Of a stretch of 64,000 bases of DNA, positions 23,610 through 34,733 are shown piece after piece. Every line of letters starts with the position of its first letter. Position 1 is the stretch's first letter. The notes under the pieces are model-generated. The model ran no database searches and was not told the origin of the DNA. It saw only the letters and a program-made list of their open reading frames with translations. Origin of the DNA: Acephala macrosclerotiorum (taxonomy: Eukaryota > Ascomycota > Leotiomycetes > Helotiales > Mollisiaceae); assembly GCA_014904845.1 (NCBI GenBank), contig MU119365.1, forward strand, positions 60,227 through 124,226. The letters are read 5' to 3'. A program made the translations under genes and the position numbers.

Positions 23610-24644
23610 TCAATTCTTCTTCAGCATTTCTAAAGTGTCAAGAAACAGGAACCCACGAATTCCCATGATAAAAAAAGGAATCGAATACCGATCCCGATCC
23701 CCAACATTAACAACAACCCGATGCAAAGTACTGCGATAATGCCCCCTCGTCCAGCGGTGTAAAAGATCGCCGATATTGACGATGTAGTGGTTGGGGATAG
23801 AGGGCACTGTTTCCCGGTTAGGGGAGAGGACTTGTTGGCCCGAGGAGTGGGGTTGTTGGAGGAGGAGTGTTAGCGCGCCGAAATCTGTGTGTGCGCCCGC
23901 TGAGGACTTTTGTTAGTTCAATATCTGATCTTAGTTGAGTTGTTGAAAGAACGCATCCCCTAGGCGGTCTTTGGATTCGTTGGGTGGGTAGTGGAGGAGC
24001 TTTAGGTTTGCGACGGGGGGCTTCATGAAGGAGTTGAACACGTCTGCAACGTATGGGAGGCCGAGAGCCAGGATGGTTAGTATTGTTTCTGCGAGGTGGA
24101 GCATCTTGACTCGGTACACCTTGACTGGGGTTTGGTATGAGGACTCGGGGAGGCTGGGCCACATGTTTGGTCCTTGGAGGAATTTTCCTGCTCGGGGATC
24201 GTCTGGTGGGATTTCTTCGCCGATGTAGATGCCCCGTAAAAAGTGAGTCAACTAAATTCTGTCTTCAGAAGATTGCGTGCTGATGCCTGTAAATGGCAAT
24301 ATAGGATCTTACAGAGCACCAACCTCTTTCGCATCTGCCTCCTTCCCCTCCTCCAACACCTGCCCACCAAGTCTCTCATACCCCCTCCCACACTCCCCCA
24401 TCGCATTCTTCTTCCTGAGCTTATCCTTTTCCTCAATCCGCAAATCAAAAAACATCTTCGTGCAACTCAAAGCCTTCTCTTGATCTTCAAGTGAGATGTT
24501 GTGACTAATCAGTTGGAAGAAGCCATATTCGGTACAGGCGTCTCGGATTGCTTCTACGACGCGACCGCGCTCGAGGACGGTTGAGTTGCGCGAAGTCCAG
24601 GGACTGATGTCGATGACTAGGATGGAGTTTCGGGTTGGTGCCAT
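23610..24644 (-). pseudogene. 2-oxoglutarate/Fe(II)-dependent oxygenase (isopenicillin N synthase-like), degraded
   Basis: Exon pieces on the minus strand: about 24644..24324, 24251..23958, 23899..23610. The N-terminal DIOX region has ILVIDISPW and EYGFFQLISHNIS; the core has the Fe ligands His-x-Asp (AGAHTDFGALTLLL) and the distal His (STLHRVVVNVGDRDRYSIPF). Lesions: the second intron begins AT instead of GT (donor lost at 23957); the likely natural acceptor of the first intron reads TACGG rather than TACAG, although an upstream TTTAG could replace it in frame; the C-terminus shifts after SIPFF at the run 23670-23676, giving a short non-homologous tail; and a few residues are missing before VPSIPNHY. 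Typical family members are about 340 aa. A role in secondary metabolism or hormone-like oxidation cannot be told apart. Confidence 0.75.
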
Positions 24645-25780
24645 GTTCCTAGAGGCGACAAGTGATTGCTCTGGTGCAGTTCGAAGTTTTGGAGAGAGTG
24701 TTGGATATGACGCACTCAACATCATCAACAATTTCAATTTAGGTGGAAGGACAACCGAGGATGAGGATCTCACTCTCTCCTCGGCGACTTTCACATCGGG
24801 CTACCAATTACATCCGCACTCGATCCTTCGTTTCACCAATTTCCTCAGCTGATTGATATTCATCCAGCCTCGGCACTGATGGCCGGCGGGCAGGGGCAAT
24901 TTTGATTCGAATGCAGATATTTTTGAATCCTTTGATATTAAGGGCAAGACTCCTCTTATCGAGTATGATAGGGCACTACCGACAAGTAATCGATTATGTG
25001 GGGAAGTGAAGATCTTCGATATGCCAAAGATTGTCTGCGTACCGACAGGAAGGGCAGTAGGAGGACGGACTTGAGCGTCGGGAATCACTTTCCGCCACTG
25101 GTTTGCCTGATCATATATGTCTTAGAAGGTGAGTCTGAGGTCGACATGATGTCGTCGCCGTCAGATCTAGCCAATCAAGCATGGTGCTCTAAAGGTGGGA
25201 TGGCGAACAACTCAATTGGCACCGCCTACTGAGCCGCATACCAGCACCCACTCGTAAGCTACGATTGCAAGTCTACGTATTCGTTTATCGTATACATTCA
25301 GACAGAGTCAACAATGAGCGATGGACAGCTCTCCTCAGCCCCTGACTATCGGAACACTACCGATTCGCGAGACGTCTAACGCCACGACACCACCCCGTAT
25401 CTGCCAATTGCTTAGAGATATGCTTAGAGATGCATCCTCGTATCTCGATCTATAACTCCTCAGACGGCCAACAATGATTGTGCATTCTGCTATACATCGC
25501 GCTATCGCTCAAGTGTCGGAAGCCATCTTGGAACAATTTTGTTGTATTCTGGTTTCAACGCGACTTCGATCGATCTCTTTTGCCCCGCTCATCGATTCAT
25601 CGCCGCCCCAGTTCAAGCTTTCTGCCATCAGATCATCCCAGATTTGCTTTATTAGCCACCCTTATCAGATCAAGCGTACTTCAGTCTTCAGCTCAAGCAA
25701 GATGGAGGCATAAGAAGTGAAGCCGTTCCAGTCATTTTTCTTGATTAAGGTCCGCATTCGGACCTAGAGATCCAGACACA
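24645..25780. other. Intergenic, no gene recognised
   Basis: About 1.1 kb between divergent pseudogenes. Open frames are short and without motifs. I see no transposon ends or RNA gene. Confidence 0.4.
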
Positions 25781-27726
25781 ATGTCTTCTCCAACCTTCTT
25801 GAGTCGATTGATCAACAGGATCCAAATCCACGATGACGTTGACGGATGACCAACCAATCGCTGGACGAATCCCGATATACTCCCTGTTCTTCCAAAGAAT
25901 CGAGCCTTCACGACCAAAGCCTATGTCAGCTACTGGGTATCCAGTGCAGTGTGCGCCTCATTCTGTTCTATGGGATCGAGTGCCATTACCAATGGACTCA
26001 CGGCAGGACAGGCTATAGGTGCTATGCTTGTCGGAGGGGTAATTTGTGCTATTGTAACTTGGCTTTGTGGTGAACCAGGGATCAAGTATCATCTTGGGTT
26101 TCCGATGATGAGTCGGGCTACGTTTGGGATGTACGGGAGCTTCTTCATTGTGGTATTGAAGTGCTTTACCAACTTCCTGTAGTAAGTGTTCTTCGACCGT
26201 TAAGCGGAGGTGATTTGAGCTAAGACAAACAGTTGTAGAATTCAGACGCACTGGGGCGGGTTGGCTACACATATAATTCTTGCAGCCATCCCCCAGAGTT
26301 ACCATCATATGAAGAAGACTTTTCCTACGAGGTAACTACCGTTCATTTGGAGGGATCGAAACCAGAGCAGCTGACTTGAAGCAGCGCCAATATCACAACA
26401 GCCGACCTCGTGGGCACTGTCTACTTTTGCTGCTTCGTCCCACTCCTCCTCATCAAACCTCATAAACTGCATTACTTCTCCGTTTTCAGCTTCTTCAGCG
26501 TCATCGCCACGATCATTGGAATGTTTATTTGGGCGATGGCAGCCAATCATGGAGCTGGAGATCTCGTGGCCCCAGCGAAAAATCTATCAAGAGGCGTAGT
26601 CCTTATAACTTCAGGGAGTTGGTCATTGGCTGGGGGTGGTGATACTGCATTCGCCTTCATACAAACAATCTGTACGGTATGCGGTTCCTTTACCGACTCC
26701 AGCATCAGACACAGCGATTGGTCTCGCTGTGCCAGGACTCCGTCTGCTATCCGCGTCAGCATCTGGGTCGCTTGCCCTGTAGTATTGACTCTCACTGCAA
26801 TGTCTGGTGTGTTTGTAACTAGCGCTGCGAGGGCTATGCATGGAGAGATCATCTGGCAACCATTGAACCTTCTCCTGTACATACAGAAGACGGACTACTC
26901 GCCACATGTCAGAGCAGGGACATTCTTTGCTGGCTTGGGATGGTTCCTGAGTCAACTTGCTGTATGTACAACTCCCCACCCCAACTGCACACTCCCTAAG
27001 ATAAGCCATAACAAGCCGATGCTAACAACTGGAAGGTAAGCATATCACTCAACTCCGTTTCAGCAGGAATGGACCTTGCAGCAGTCCTACCCCAATTCCT
27101 CAACGTCCGCCGAGGCAGCTTACTGCTCGCATTCGTTGGCTTCGCATGCTGTCCACGGAACTATGTCAACTCACCGGGACATTCGTTACTGTGCTCAGCG
27201 GTTTCGGTCTTTTCATTTCTCCTTTGATTGGCATCTACATCGCGGACTTCTGGGTGGTGAGGGAGTGTAATTGGAGAGTCCCTGATTTGTATAAATGTGA
27301 TAGCAGTAGCATCTACTGTTTTAAAGGAGGTTGGCATTGGAGGGCGTTTATTTTCTGGCTGGGTTTGATTGTTTGGAGTTTGCGTAAATCTCCTTACTCC
27401 TCGAGGGCATTGGAACCCTGGATTCAGACCTCGGCTAACAATATACAGCTGGATTTGCGCACGCCATCAGAGGAGGACATATGGCTTTAGCCTGGACACG
27501 TATCTTCCAAATCGCCTTCTTTGTTGGCCTTTTGGGTGGTTTCATACTGTAGACCCTGATTTGCTTTATCTCACCAGTTCCTCATACCGGCGAGCATGAG
27601 GACTATGATTGGTGTGCAGACCATAGCATGGCATTCTTGAAGGGGAAGGGAGTCAGTGCTCACAGCAATATTGGCGAGAAGAATGTGGAATTCGTTGTCA
27701 GCAGGAAAGCTATTGATGTTGTCTAG
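25781..27726 (+). pseudogene. NCS1 permease (Fur/Dal4 uracil-allantoin type), three lesions
   Basis: Exons 25781..26181, 26233..26331, 26385..26961, 27036..27383, 27449..27726; the introns keep phase and have CTAAC/CTGAC branch sites. Family signatures: PTNRWTNPDILPV, MSRATFGMYGSFF, IQTHWGG, HGEIIWQPLNLLL, SVSAGMDLAAVLPQFLNVR, FGLFISPLIGIYIADFW and the tail PVPHTGEHEDYDWC. The transporter would import uracil, allantoin or related nitrogen compounds. Lesions: TGA at 25847-25849 (residue 23, just before PTNRW); a one-base loss near 27177-27181 between NSPG and TFVTVLSGFG; TAG at 27550-27552 where a Tyr-like position follows GGFIL. Clean splicing across the rest shows the decay is recent. Confidence 0.88.
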
Positions 27727-28207
27727 TCCAATCAAGTTCTGGGTTGGCCCACGAGCTCCAGCTTCAGGCGGATTCTATCAGCCTAATGACCTGTAGGCCT
27801 GATTGCCCGGAGACGCTAAGAACATTATTCTGAATTATTAGATAATTGAAGCTGCATAGAGCCACTCAAGGCTTGCCTCCTAGCTCTAAACACCCGCTAT
27901 CTGCTCAACAGCTCACAAGTAGTGCACGTGCTCACGATACGTGACAATGAGTCGTCTTATCAGAGTGAAGATATAATGAAAATCTCGGGCAGTGAACGAC
28001 AGATGGATGTTCTACTCGATCGTCACCAAAGTATTAATCGAGGCTACCTGATGTGACCGGACTTCGCAGACATGTGGGGAAAAGTGCAGTCTCCAAAACA
28101 CGCTGACTCACCCACGCTCGCTAAAACCTGATTTCTCTTTCACTTCCCCAGTCTCTCCTCTTTCCTTCATCACCTATTATCAACAATATCCGAGAAGCGC
28201 GCTGAGA
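27727..28207. other. Intergenic
   Basis: About 480 bp between two plus-strand pseudogenes; no supported feature. Confidence 0.4.
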
Positions 28208-29507
28208 ATGTCCGAGACCGAGCCAGACACGGCTTTGGCTCCGGGTAGCACCCTCTATTGTATCTCATCGGCTGAAGATGCAGCCGAAGTGAACGATCGG
28301 GGCGACGTCTTGGACTGGAGAATCTATCCCTAGAGATTCTCTTCGCTACTGTCACCTAAGTCTCCGACCTACCATCCTTACACCACTTGATCTGCGCTTC
28401 CCCCACTGTCTCCCATCTTTTCGACAGATATGCTGTCGAAACCACTCAGGCCGTGTTGAGGAATGCTCCAATGGCACCAAACATCTTTGAAATTGTCCGT
28501 GTCATTGCCGTGATACGATCATCCGCGCTTCCAATACGCAATCTCGACGATTTTATCAGACGGCATGTCCGCGAATGTAGAAAGCATCGCCAATCCGGGT
28601 CCAAAGACGCATATTTTCCTGCATCATTGTCTAAGACAACCACAACTGTCATACTGCGAGGTGTCCTGGCAACTGCGAAGCGGAAAGCTTGTTTCGCACT
28701 GGCTTGTCTTAAGGACTCTCGCCGCCATGCATGGCCATCAAACCCGAGCGCCTTGCCGCTATTGAACGCAAGTGGGGATTCTCTTATGAGCGTGGATATC
28801 GCGATGATACCCCTGATCATTATGATCATGACTATCCAAAAGATGATCTCAGGCATTCCAGGATGTTACCTCCTTAGAAGAAGAGATCACAGGGAGAGAG
28901 TTACCTTCCACGGGACACAGGACCACCTACTTGGATGGAGGAGCAACGTGCTGCTAGATATTTTGGGCGGCAGCTCTTTCACGATCTTCGACATGCCGCG
29001 AGGCAATCACGATTGGATTGGACGATTGAAGGCCTGGGACAGACTCCGAAACATGGATCCTATGACATTTTACGATAATCTCGACCGTCTGGGACACCAT
29101 TTGGGCCATTCAGAGATCTACGAGATTACCAGCGAGTCTTGCTATGCCCATGAAATCCAATCAGTCGACCAAGAGGAAACTCTCTTCAACAAAAGCCCCT
29201 ACCAGATGTCACCCCTTGATGATGTTCTTGAAGTTACAAAATATGTTTGGAACAGCAAACTCTGTGATGAGAAAATCTGTCGCGCCGGCAAAAGGATGCC
29301 ACTCTACTGGAGACATTACGTAAACCCTGGAGAGTCACGCGGAAGTATGCTTTTTTCGGAGCTCAAGTCTTCTGAATACTCCCAATTGAGGGGCATATCG
29401 TTCGATCACTTTCGACGCCTTGGCGCCGCGTTTTGGCAACTAGTCGGACTTAGTCTACTGCATCTGAACGGGACTAGCCGGAATGGAGCCGACGTCTCGC
29501 TGTTTAC
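28208..29507 (+). pseudogene. F-box-like fungal hypothetical protein, 5' part, broken and split by hAT
   Basis: Reading must switch frames several times. A 5' piece from ATG 28208 runs into the leucine-rich F-box-like stretch ENLSLEILFATVT one frame over, followed by TAA at 28357-28359 and then VSDLPSLHHLICASPTVSHL. From about 28731 another frame carries KPERLAAIERKWGFSYERGY and PPTWMEEQRAARYFGRQLFH, with TAG at 28875-28877. From about 29080 to 29507 the first frame resumes (DVLEVTKYVWNSKLC, FDHFRRLGAAFWQ). These blocks match the layout of a family common in moulds: F-box-like N-terminus, P-T-W-x-E-E-Q-R region, and SMLF...FRRLG tail. A long open frame of about 377 codons from 28387 is therefore a composite, out of frame in its middle. 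The gene ends at the hAT insertion. Confidence 0.6.
29500..29507. repeat. Left copy of 8-bp target-site duplication of the hAT element
   Basis: CTGTTTAC, repeated exactly at 33246-33253. Eight-base duplications are typical for hAT insertions. Confidence 0.8.
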
Positions 29508-30677
29508 TCAGCGTGATTAAAAAAAATCAAATTAATCAATTATAATCTAGATTAATTTGATTAAATTTGATTAAAATTTGATTAACAAAAAATTCAAAAA
29601 CATTTAATTAGATTAATAATTATAATTAATTATAATCTAAATTAACTTTAATTAATTACGTGATCATATTAAAAAATAATGTTTTTTAAATACTTTTACA
29701 AATAATAAAGACTTAATATTTCAAAATAAATTACAATAAATAAAATATTAAACTTTTATAAATAAATAAATAAAAAAAAAAGTTTATTATTAAATAAAAA
29801 AATTATTTTTTATTTTTTTTATAATTTCTTTTCTAATATTATTATTATCTTCTTAAATAATTCCCCAACTTTTTAAACACATTACTATCTCAAAGATCTC
29901 TTTAATAAGTCTATTTCTAGTTTTATTAATAATTAAAGCTCTTTATAAAAAGAATTTTTCGGAGGAAATCGAAATTGCGAGTATTTAAAGATATTCTCGA
30001 GCAATTAAAAATAATATAAGATATTTATTTTTATTATTTCGCCAGAAATCAAAAGGTTTTATTTATTTATATATTAATATAAGTTTTATAAAAGAAAAAA
30101 TAAAGAATATTAAAAGAAAAGTAAATAAAACAATTTACTTATAAATCGAATTAATCTTCTTTCTAATAAATAACTTTCAAGTTTATCCATATTATCTTTT
30201 CTCTTATTTTCTAGATATATATTTAGATCATTATTATCTCTATTTAAATTCAAGTTTTAAGCTTCTTAAATAAAAAGTAATTAAATAAAATAATCTCGTT
30301 TATAATTAAAATATAAATTAATATAAATTCTTTTATAAAAGAATTAATAGATCAAATAACTTACGATTAATAATCTTTATAAAGCTTATTATAAATATCA
30401 ATTTCTTGGCCTCTAGAGAGTCCAGCGCTTTATAATTCTTTTCTGCGAATTCGAAGATCAAGAATTAAAGTCAAATATATTAATTTATTTGACTTCGAAA
30501 TATGTCCCTTATTTGGAATATATTTCCTTAATTTTGATTAATTCTTTATCAATAACAGTCGTAAATTCAAAAGACTACAAACAAAATTAGTAATTTTATA
30601 AATAAAATAAGATTTTGTAATTTTCTAAAGTCAAAAACTCCAAAAAAAATTAAGCGAGATTAAACGAGAATGTATAA

Positions 30678-30905
30678 TTAAAAGAGAAAACAATTTACAT
30701 TTAGTTCTTTTTTAATTCTATTTAATTTATTATAAATATTATAAAACATAGAAATTAAATAGTAAATAGTAGAATACTTTTCCGCTTGTAATTTAATTAT
30801 AGCTTTAATAAATACTTCAAAAACTTTAAAGTATTTTTTTAAATATTTAATTTCATTTTCGAATAATATTAATTTATTATTTTTAAAATTTTTTAAATCA
30901 AACAA
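30678..30905 (-). pseudogene. hAT transposase relic, C-terminal half of the core
   Basis: 75 codons with ENEIKYLKKYFKVFEVFIKA and AEKYSTIYYLISMFYNIYNK, matching the L..PF...T..LSG..YPTI..V.P.Y pattern of hAT transposases. No upstream continuity remains in this frame. Confidence 0.65.
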
Positions 30906-31206
30906 TCGAATAGTCGCATTAATTGCTTTTATAAAATATAAAAAGTCTTTTAATATTTTAGCTATTGAAAATTAGCGTATTTTTTGATCTAAAATAAATT
31001 AATAATTATTTTTAAATATTAATATTTAATTTAATAATTACTTATTTAATTGTGGAATTCTAGGGTTTTCAATGTTTTAAACTTTAATTTAAGACTCTAA
31101 AATTCGTGCATTTTCTTGAGAATATTTCAAATTAATAATAGTCTTTCTAATTTTCTTTTAAATTGAAAAATCTAAAAAAAATTATTAATAAATATTTAAA
31201 ATTTTA

Positions 31207-31407
31207 TTATAAAAGAAACTTATTAAAAATATTATCATTTATATTTTCAAATAAATCATCGTCGATTTGAAAACTATTATTATTATTAAGAAGATTATAA
31301 TCATCTTTAATAAGAGCTTTTAAAATATTTTGAACTATAAAATTTAAAACGTGGACCGTACAAAGAATATCACTATCAAATTTTATACTTTCGTAATTAT
31401 AATACAA
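31207..31407 (-). pseudogene. hAT transposase relic, region around the R-C-x-A-H-x-L-N-L motif
   Basis: 66 codons with SDILCTVHVLNFIVQNILKA, matching the RIRC.AHILNLIVQ block of hAT transposases. Frame differs from the downstream relic, so the gene is broken. Confidence 0.65.
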
Positions 31408-32340
31408 ACGAAATATATTTATTAATATATTATTTAAACTAGCGTTATTTCTTGTAATACTAGTAAAAATTAATCTAATATTATTAATAAAAACAAAAGA
31501 ATTAAAATTTACCTTTAAATATTATATTTAATATTTCAATTAAAATTTAAAACATATAAATACTAGTATATTTATCTTTTAAATCTTTTATTACTAATAA
31601 ATAAGACTTTAATTCAAAGTTCTTATTTATAAAATGATTATTAATATAATTAATAAATATTTTTAAAAAAATTATTATTAAAATAATTTACATTGTAATT
31701 CCAAAATATGCATTTTGATTAATAGTTATTCAAGCATTTAAAATCAAAAAAAAACTATCGTTACTTAGTTTTTGTTTTTCGATTATTTGTTTAAATATTA
31801 ATTCTTTATTTATATATAAAGAATTTAATTCATTTTTAATTTTTTAATAATATATTTTTAGTACTATACTATTATATAAATTAGTATTTTTTAATCAAAA
31901 ATAAATAAATAATTATTTACTCGTTATAATAAAGTATTAAATTCTCAAAGAATTTCGAATATATTAATCGAAAAAATAAATTATTAGAAATTAAAAAGTT
32001 TAATAATAATTTATTAAACTTTTCAATTTAAAAAGTTTTCTCGGGACTTTTTGGTCGTTTATTAGCTCTTTGTAAAGCAAATCTATTTTTAATACTCGTT
32101 TAAGTTTAAGAAATTGTAACTTCGAAAGAATTTTCTAAAAATTTATTAATATTTATAATTTTATTTTAAAATTTAAAATAAATTACTTACTATTAGAATC
32201 ATTAACTAAAATTCTTTTTAGATTGACGAGTTTATAATTATGCTTATAATGAGTCTTATAATTACTCGTAGAATAATAAACTCGTTAATTAATAAATTTT
32301 TTACTAAAATAATATTAATAAATTAAATATTTTTTAAAAT

Positions 32341-32540
32341 AAGAATATCACGGAAGTGAGTAAGTGTGTGTAATATAGATATAGATTGAGATCATGAGAT
32401 CTCTCTCAACTACGGAGCTTATATACTAGCTGGTGGCACGTGCTACGTACGTGCCTTATGTGCAGAGTTTTCTCGTAACAAAGAATTACTTATTTACAGT
32501 CTTTATAAAGGCATTTAACTGTACAAGTTCGAATATTATT
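32341..32540. other. GC-normal patch inside the AT-rich hAT element
   Basis: About 200 bp of ordinary composition between strongly AT-rich flanks. It contains a palindrome-like GGCACGT/ACGTGCC pair at about 32434-32454 and a GAGATC/GATCTC hairpin region. It could be a nested younger insertion (for example a solo LTR) or a RIP-spared part. No ends or duplication identified. Confidence 0.4.
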
Positions 32541-32935
32541 TGGATTCGAGGAGTCTCCTTTAATAGGATTAAAAATCCTTTTAAATAATTTATATTTGAA
32601 TATAGAAATTTAATTTTTAAAAAATTCAACGTTAAAATTTTCACGATTTTAATTAATATTAGTCTTTTTTAAGGTAGAAAAAGACATTTCGAATAATTTA
32701 AAACAAGTTTATAATAGAAAGTTTTTTCGTAATTTGAATAATTGATTTATAAAAGAATTGATTGTATTAATTCTAAGAAAGAAAATCGAGAATATTTATT
32801 TAATTATATAGAAATCTTTTTTATTCTAATAGTTTCTTCAGATTTCTATTAATTTATAATCATCTCTTGATTTTAAAGCATTAAAAATTAAAAGAATCAA
32901 AATTTTATATAATTTATTTGATTTATAATAAAGTG

Positions 32936-33115
32936 GTAAAGTAGAGAAGGTTCGAGAGAAAAAGTTAGTTCGGAGATCGGCATCTCGCTTATAGCTCGAC
33001 TGTAGCGTGCGCGATACCAGTTCTGTCTTAGCTCCGTAACTTTCGATTGGCCGAACCTTAATTCAGAGCCTCATTCGCCTCTTTAGACGAAAGCCGAATA
33101 TAGTCACGTGTTAAT
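32936..33115. other. Second GC-normal patch inside the hAT element
   Basis: About 180 bp of ordinary composition (GGTTCGAGAG ... GGCCGAACCTTA) with partial inverted pairing of GGTTCG and CGAACC at its edges. It may be a hairpin-forming insertion. Identity unknown. Confidence 0.4.
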
Positions 33116-33245
33116 CATATTAATTAATTATAATCTAAATTAACTTGATTAGATTAGATTAGAATTAGAGTAATACTATATTTCCTTTGATTAAATTTAG
33201 ATTAAGAGTAGTTAATCTAATTTAATTTAATCATTTAATACACTG

Positions 33246-33253
33246 CTGTTTAC
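33246..33253. repeat. Right copy of 8-bp target-site duplication of the hAT element
   Basis: CTGTTTAC, identical to 29500-29507. Confidence 0.8.
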
Positions 33254-33359
33254 ATTGCGAAGTATCACGGACGTCAGAGTGGCGGAGGAAGTACAATGCA
33301 TGCTACATGAGAGAGCATCACGAGAGAGACAAGGCCTCCAAGAGGCTAGAAACACCTGA
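33254..33359 (+). pseudogene. Displaced 3' end of the F-box-like gene
   Basis: If the element and one duplication copy are removed in thought, the frame that reads SLFT before the element continues open for 34 codons to TGA 33357-33359, including AEEVQCMLHERASRERQGLQ. This supports insertion of the transposon into the coding region near its end. Another frame is also open for a shorter distance, so the exact original end is uncertain. Confidence 0.5.
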
Positions 33360-34007
33360 GATTAAATCCTCATATTCTACGTTGATATTCCGACTTACAT
33401 ACCCTGCCAGGAAGAATCCATGGAGCACAATAAAATACGATGCGATACATCTCCGTAACCTGGACGCATACCATACGAGCTTCTATGGTAAGCTTTAGAC
33501 TGCTACAACATTTCCATTCGATACAAGAGAGTAGCTTCTTTGTTCCCGAAACTTCATGCCGGACTATCAACATTAGTGACGCTGAAGTAGATTCATAAAA
33601 GCAAATATTCTGCAAGGCCCTGGGCAACTGGATGGTCGGCGGGCGTTGACCAGACTCTAACGCTAGTGATCTCCTTAGCACCCAACTAAGCCGTATGAGT
33701 AAGGAGGAGATAGGCACAGCCAGCCCATTTGGGGATCCCAGAATGGATAAAAACTGATCAGGGTTATCGGTCAATGTGAAAGCGGTTCCAGGTCATTTCG
33801 GTAATGAATCAATATTTGCGCTCTGGAGAGCGTCGAATACTAATACTACGGTGTCCAGGTTTGCGACCTTTGCTTGAAAGATCGTACGGAGACTTTTGAT
33901 AGACGTGCCTGTGCTTTGACACTCTTCGGCCCATTCGTACCAACACCAGTCACTTCCCCGTACCAAGAGTCACCGCCACATCTGATCCCATCTACTGCTT
34001 TAATTAG
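33360..34007. other. Intergenic of ordinary composition, no gene recognised
   Basis: A 134-codon minus-strand frame (33370-33774) has no motifs and is not called. No repeat seen. Confidence 0.35.
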
Positions 34008-34235
34008 TATGGAGATGGTATTTTCAAAGCACCCTACGCCAGGTTCAACTCTACAGGCGCGAACATTGTTGTATATGCTCTCTGCTGCTCAGCTCTTAGC
34101 CTCAACGCCGGGGTCGATCCGCTAGTGAAAACCTATACGGACGCTACCGGCGTCGAAGTCCTTGCACAAGTGAGCTGGGCTTTCAGCCAGAGTGGATGTT
34201 TGACGGAACAAACAGTTCCCCCAAGTGGCGATAGT
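34008..34235 (+). pseudogene. Isolated exon-like relic of unknown protein
   Basis: Starts after a TTTAATTAG acceptor-like site and ends at a good donor (AGT|GTACGT). It codes for protein-like sequence such as GDGIFKAPYARFNSTGANIV and TDATGVEVLAQVSWAFSQSG. No start, no convincing downstream exon, and no family recognised. It probably is a leftover of a secreted or enzyme-like gene. Confidence 0.3.
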
Positions 34236-34307
34236 GTACGTCTACTGTTCATGATCTTACGCTCTTCAGCGCCCTTCGTTCCTATATTTCTTGCTCCATT
34301 ATTTGCT

Positions 34308-34733
34308 TTAAGTCTTTACCTTACTACGCGTCCTAATTTCAGGTAGTGCCTCGATGCCCTGAATCTCACGCTCGAAAAGTGCGATCTTGAGATTCAATTC
34401 ATGCATAGAGGTGGCGCTTACATCCTGAATGGTGCCGGTGGCCGCGTTGAATATCTGCTGTATGGAGAAAAGGCCTGTACGAGTGACAGTCTCTCTTGAT
34501 GAGCAAGTGACGCTGGCAACTAATACGCAGATTTGATCTCATCGCGGACGCGAATGTGCTGCTCTACTAGGGTGCGAAGCATTCTAAGCAGGATTGATAA
34601 CATGTTTTCTCCCGTTTCCAAATTCGGAACTTCGGAGTGTGGGGCAACAACCTGTTGGAGCTTGTTCATGTCATTCGACTCTTCTTCTTCGGTCTGTTTG
34701 GTACTTTCAAGCGCATAGGCTATTCTAGAGCAG
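34308..34733 (-). pseudogene. Relic or small gene of unknown function, helical protein
   Basis: Two minus-strand blocks: 34733..34527 (ENMLSILLRMLRTLVEQHIR) and 34494..34308 (TGLFSIQQIFNAATGTIQDV, NLKIALFEREIQGIEALP, stop TAA). A 32-nt GT-AG gap between them keeps the frame but is shorter than usual fungal introns. The 5' end is not found. The content is Leu/Glu-rich and helical. It overlaps the downstream context of the plus-strand relic at 34008-34235, so at most one of the two is real. Confidence 0.3.

Larger units (their letters stand above)
29508..33245 (-). mobile_element. hAT-family DNA transposon, RIP-degraded, 3.7 kb
   Basis: An AT-rich block of 3738 bp flanked by the 8-bp direct repeat CTGTTTAC. 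The ends are imperfect inverted repeats: the left begins TCAGCGTGATTAAA, and the right end read inward on the minus strand begins CAGTGTATTAAATG, in line with hAT ends of the CAGNG type. Subterminal TAATCTAAATTAA motifs recur near both ends. On the minus strand, two relics occur in the order expected of a hAT transposase: CTVHVLNFIVQ (family: RCLAHILNLIVQ-like) at 31207-31407, then AEKYSTIYYLISMFY (family: GEKYPTI...P.Y-like) at 30678-30905. No intact transposase frame remains. Confidence 0.82.

Noticed and set aside
29508..33245. Mitochondrial DNA insertion as explanation for the AT-rich island
   Set aside because: The 8-bp duplication, inverted ends and hAT transposase blocks explain it better; no mitochondrial gene seen.
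33370..33774. Minus-strand open frame of about 134 codons next to the hAT
   Set aside because: No motif and no homologous pattern; overlaps the displaced region of the F-box-like gene.
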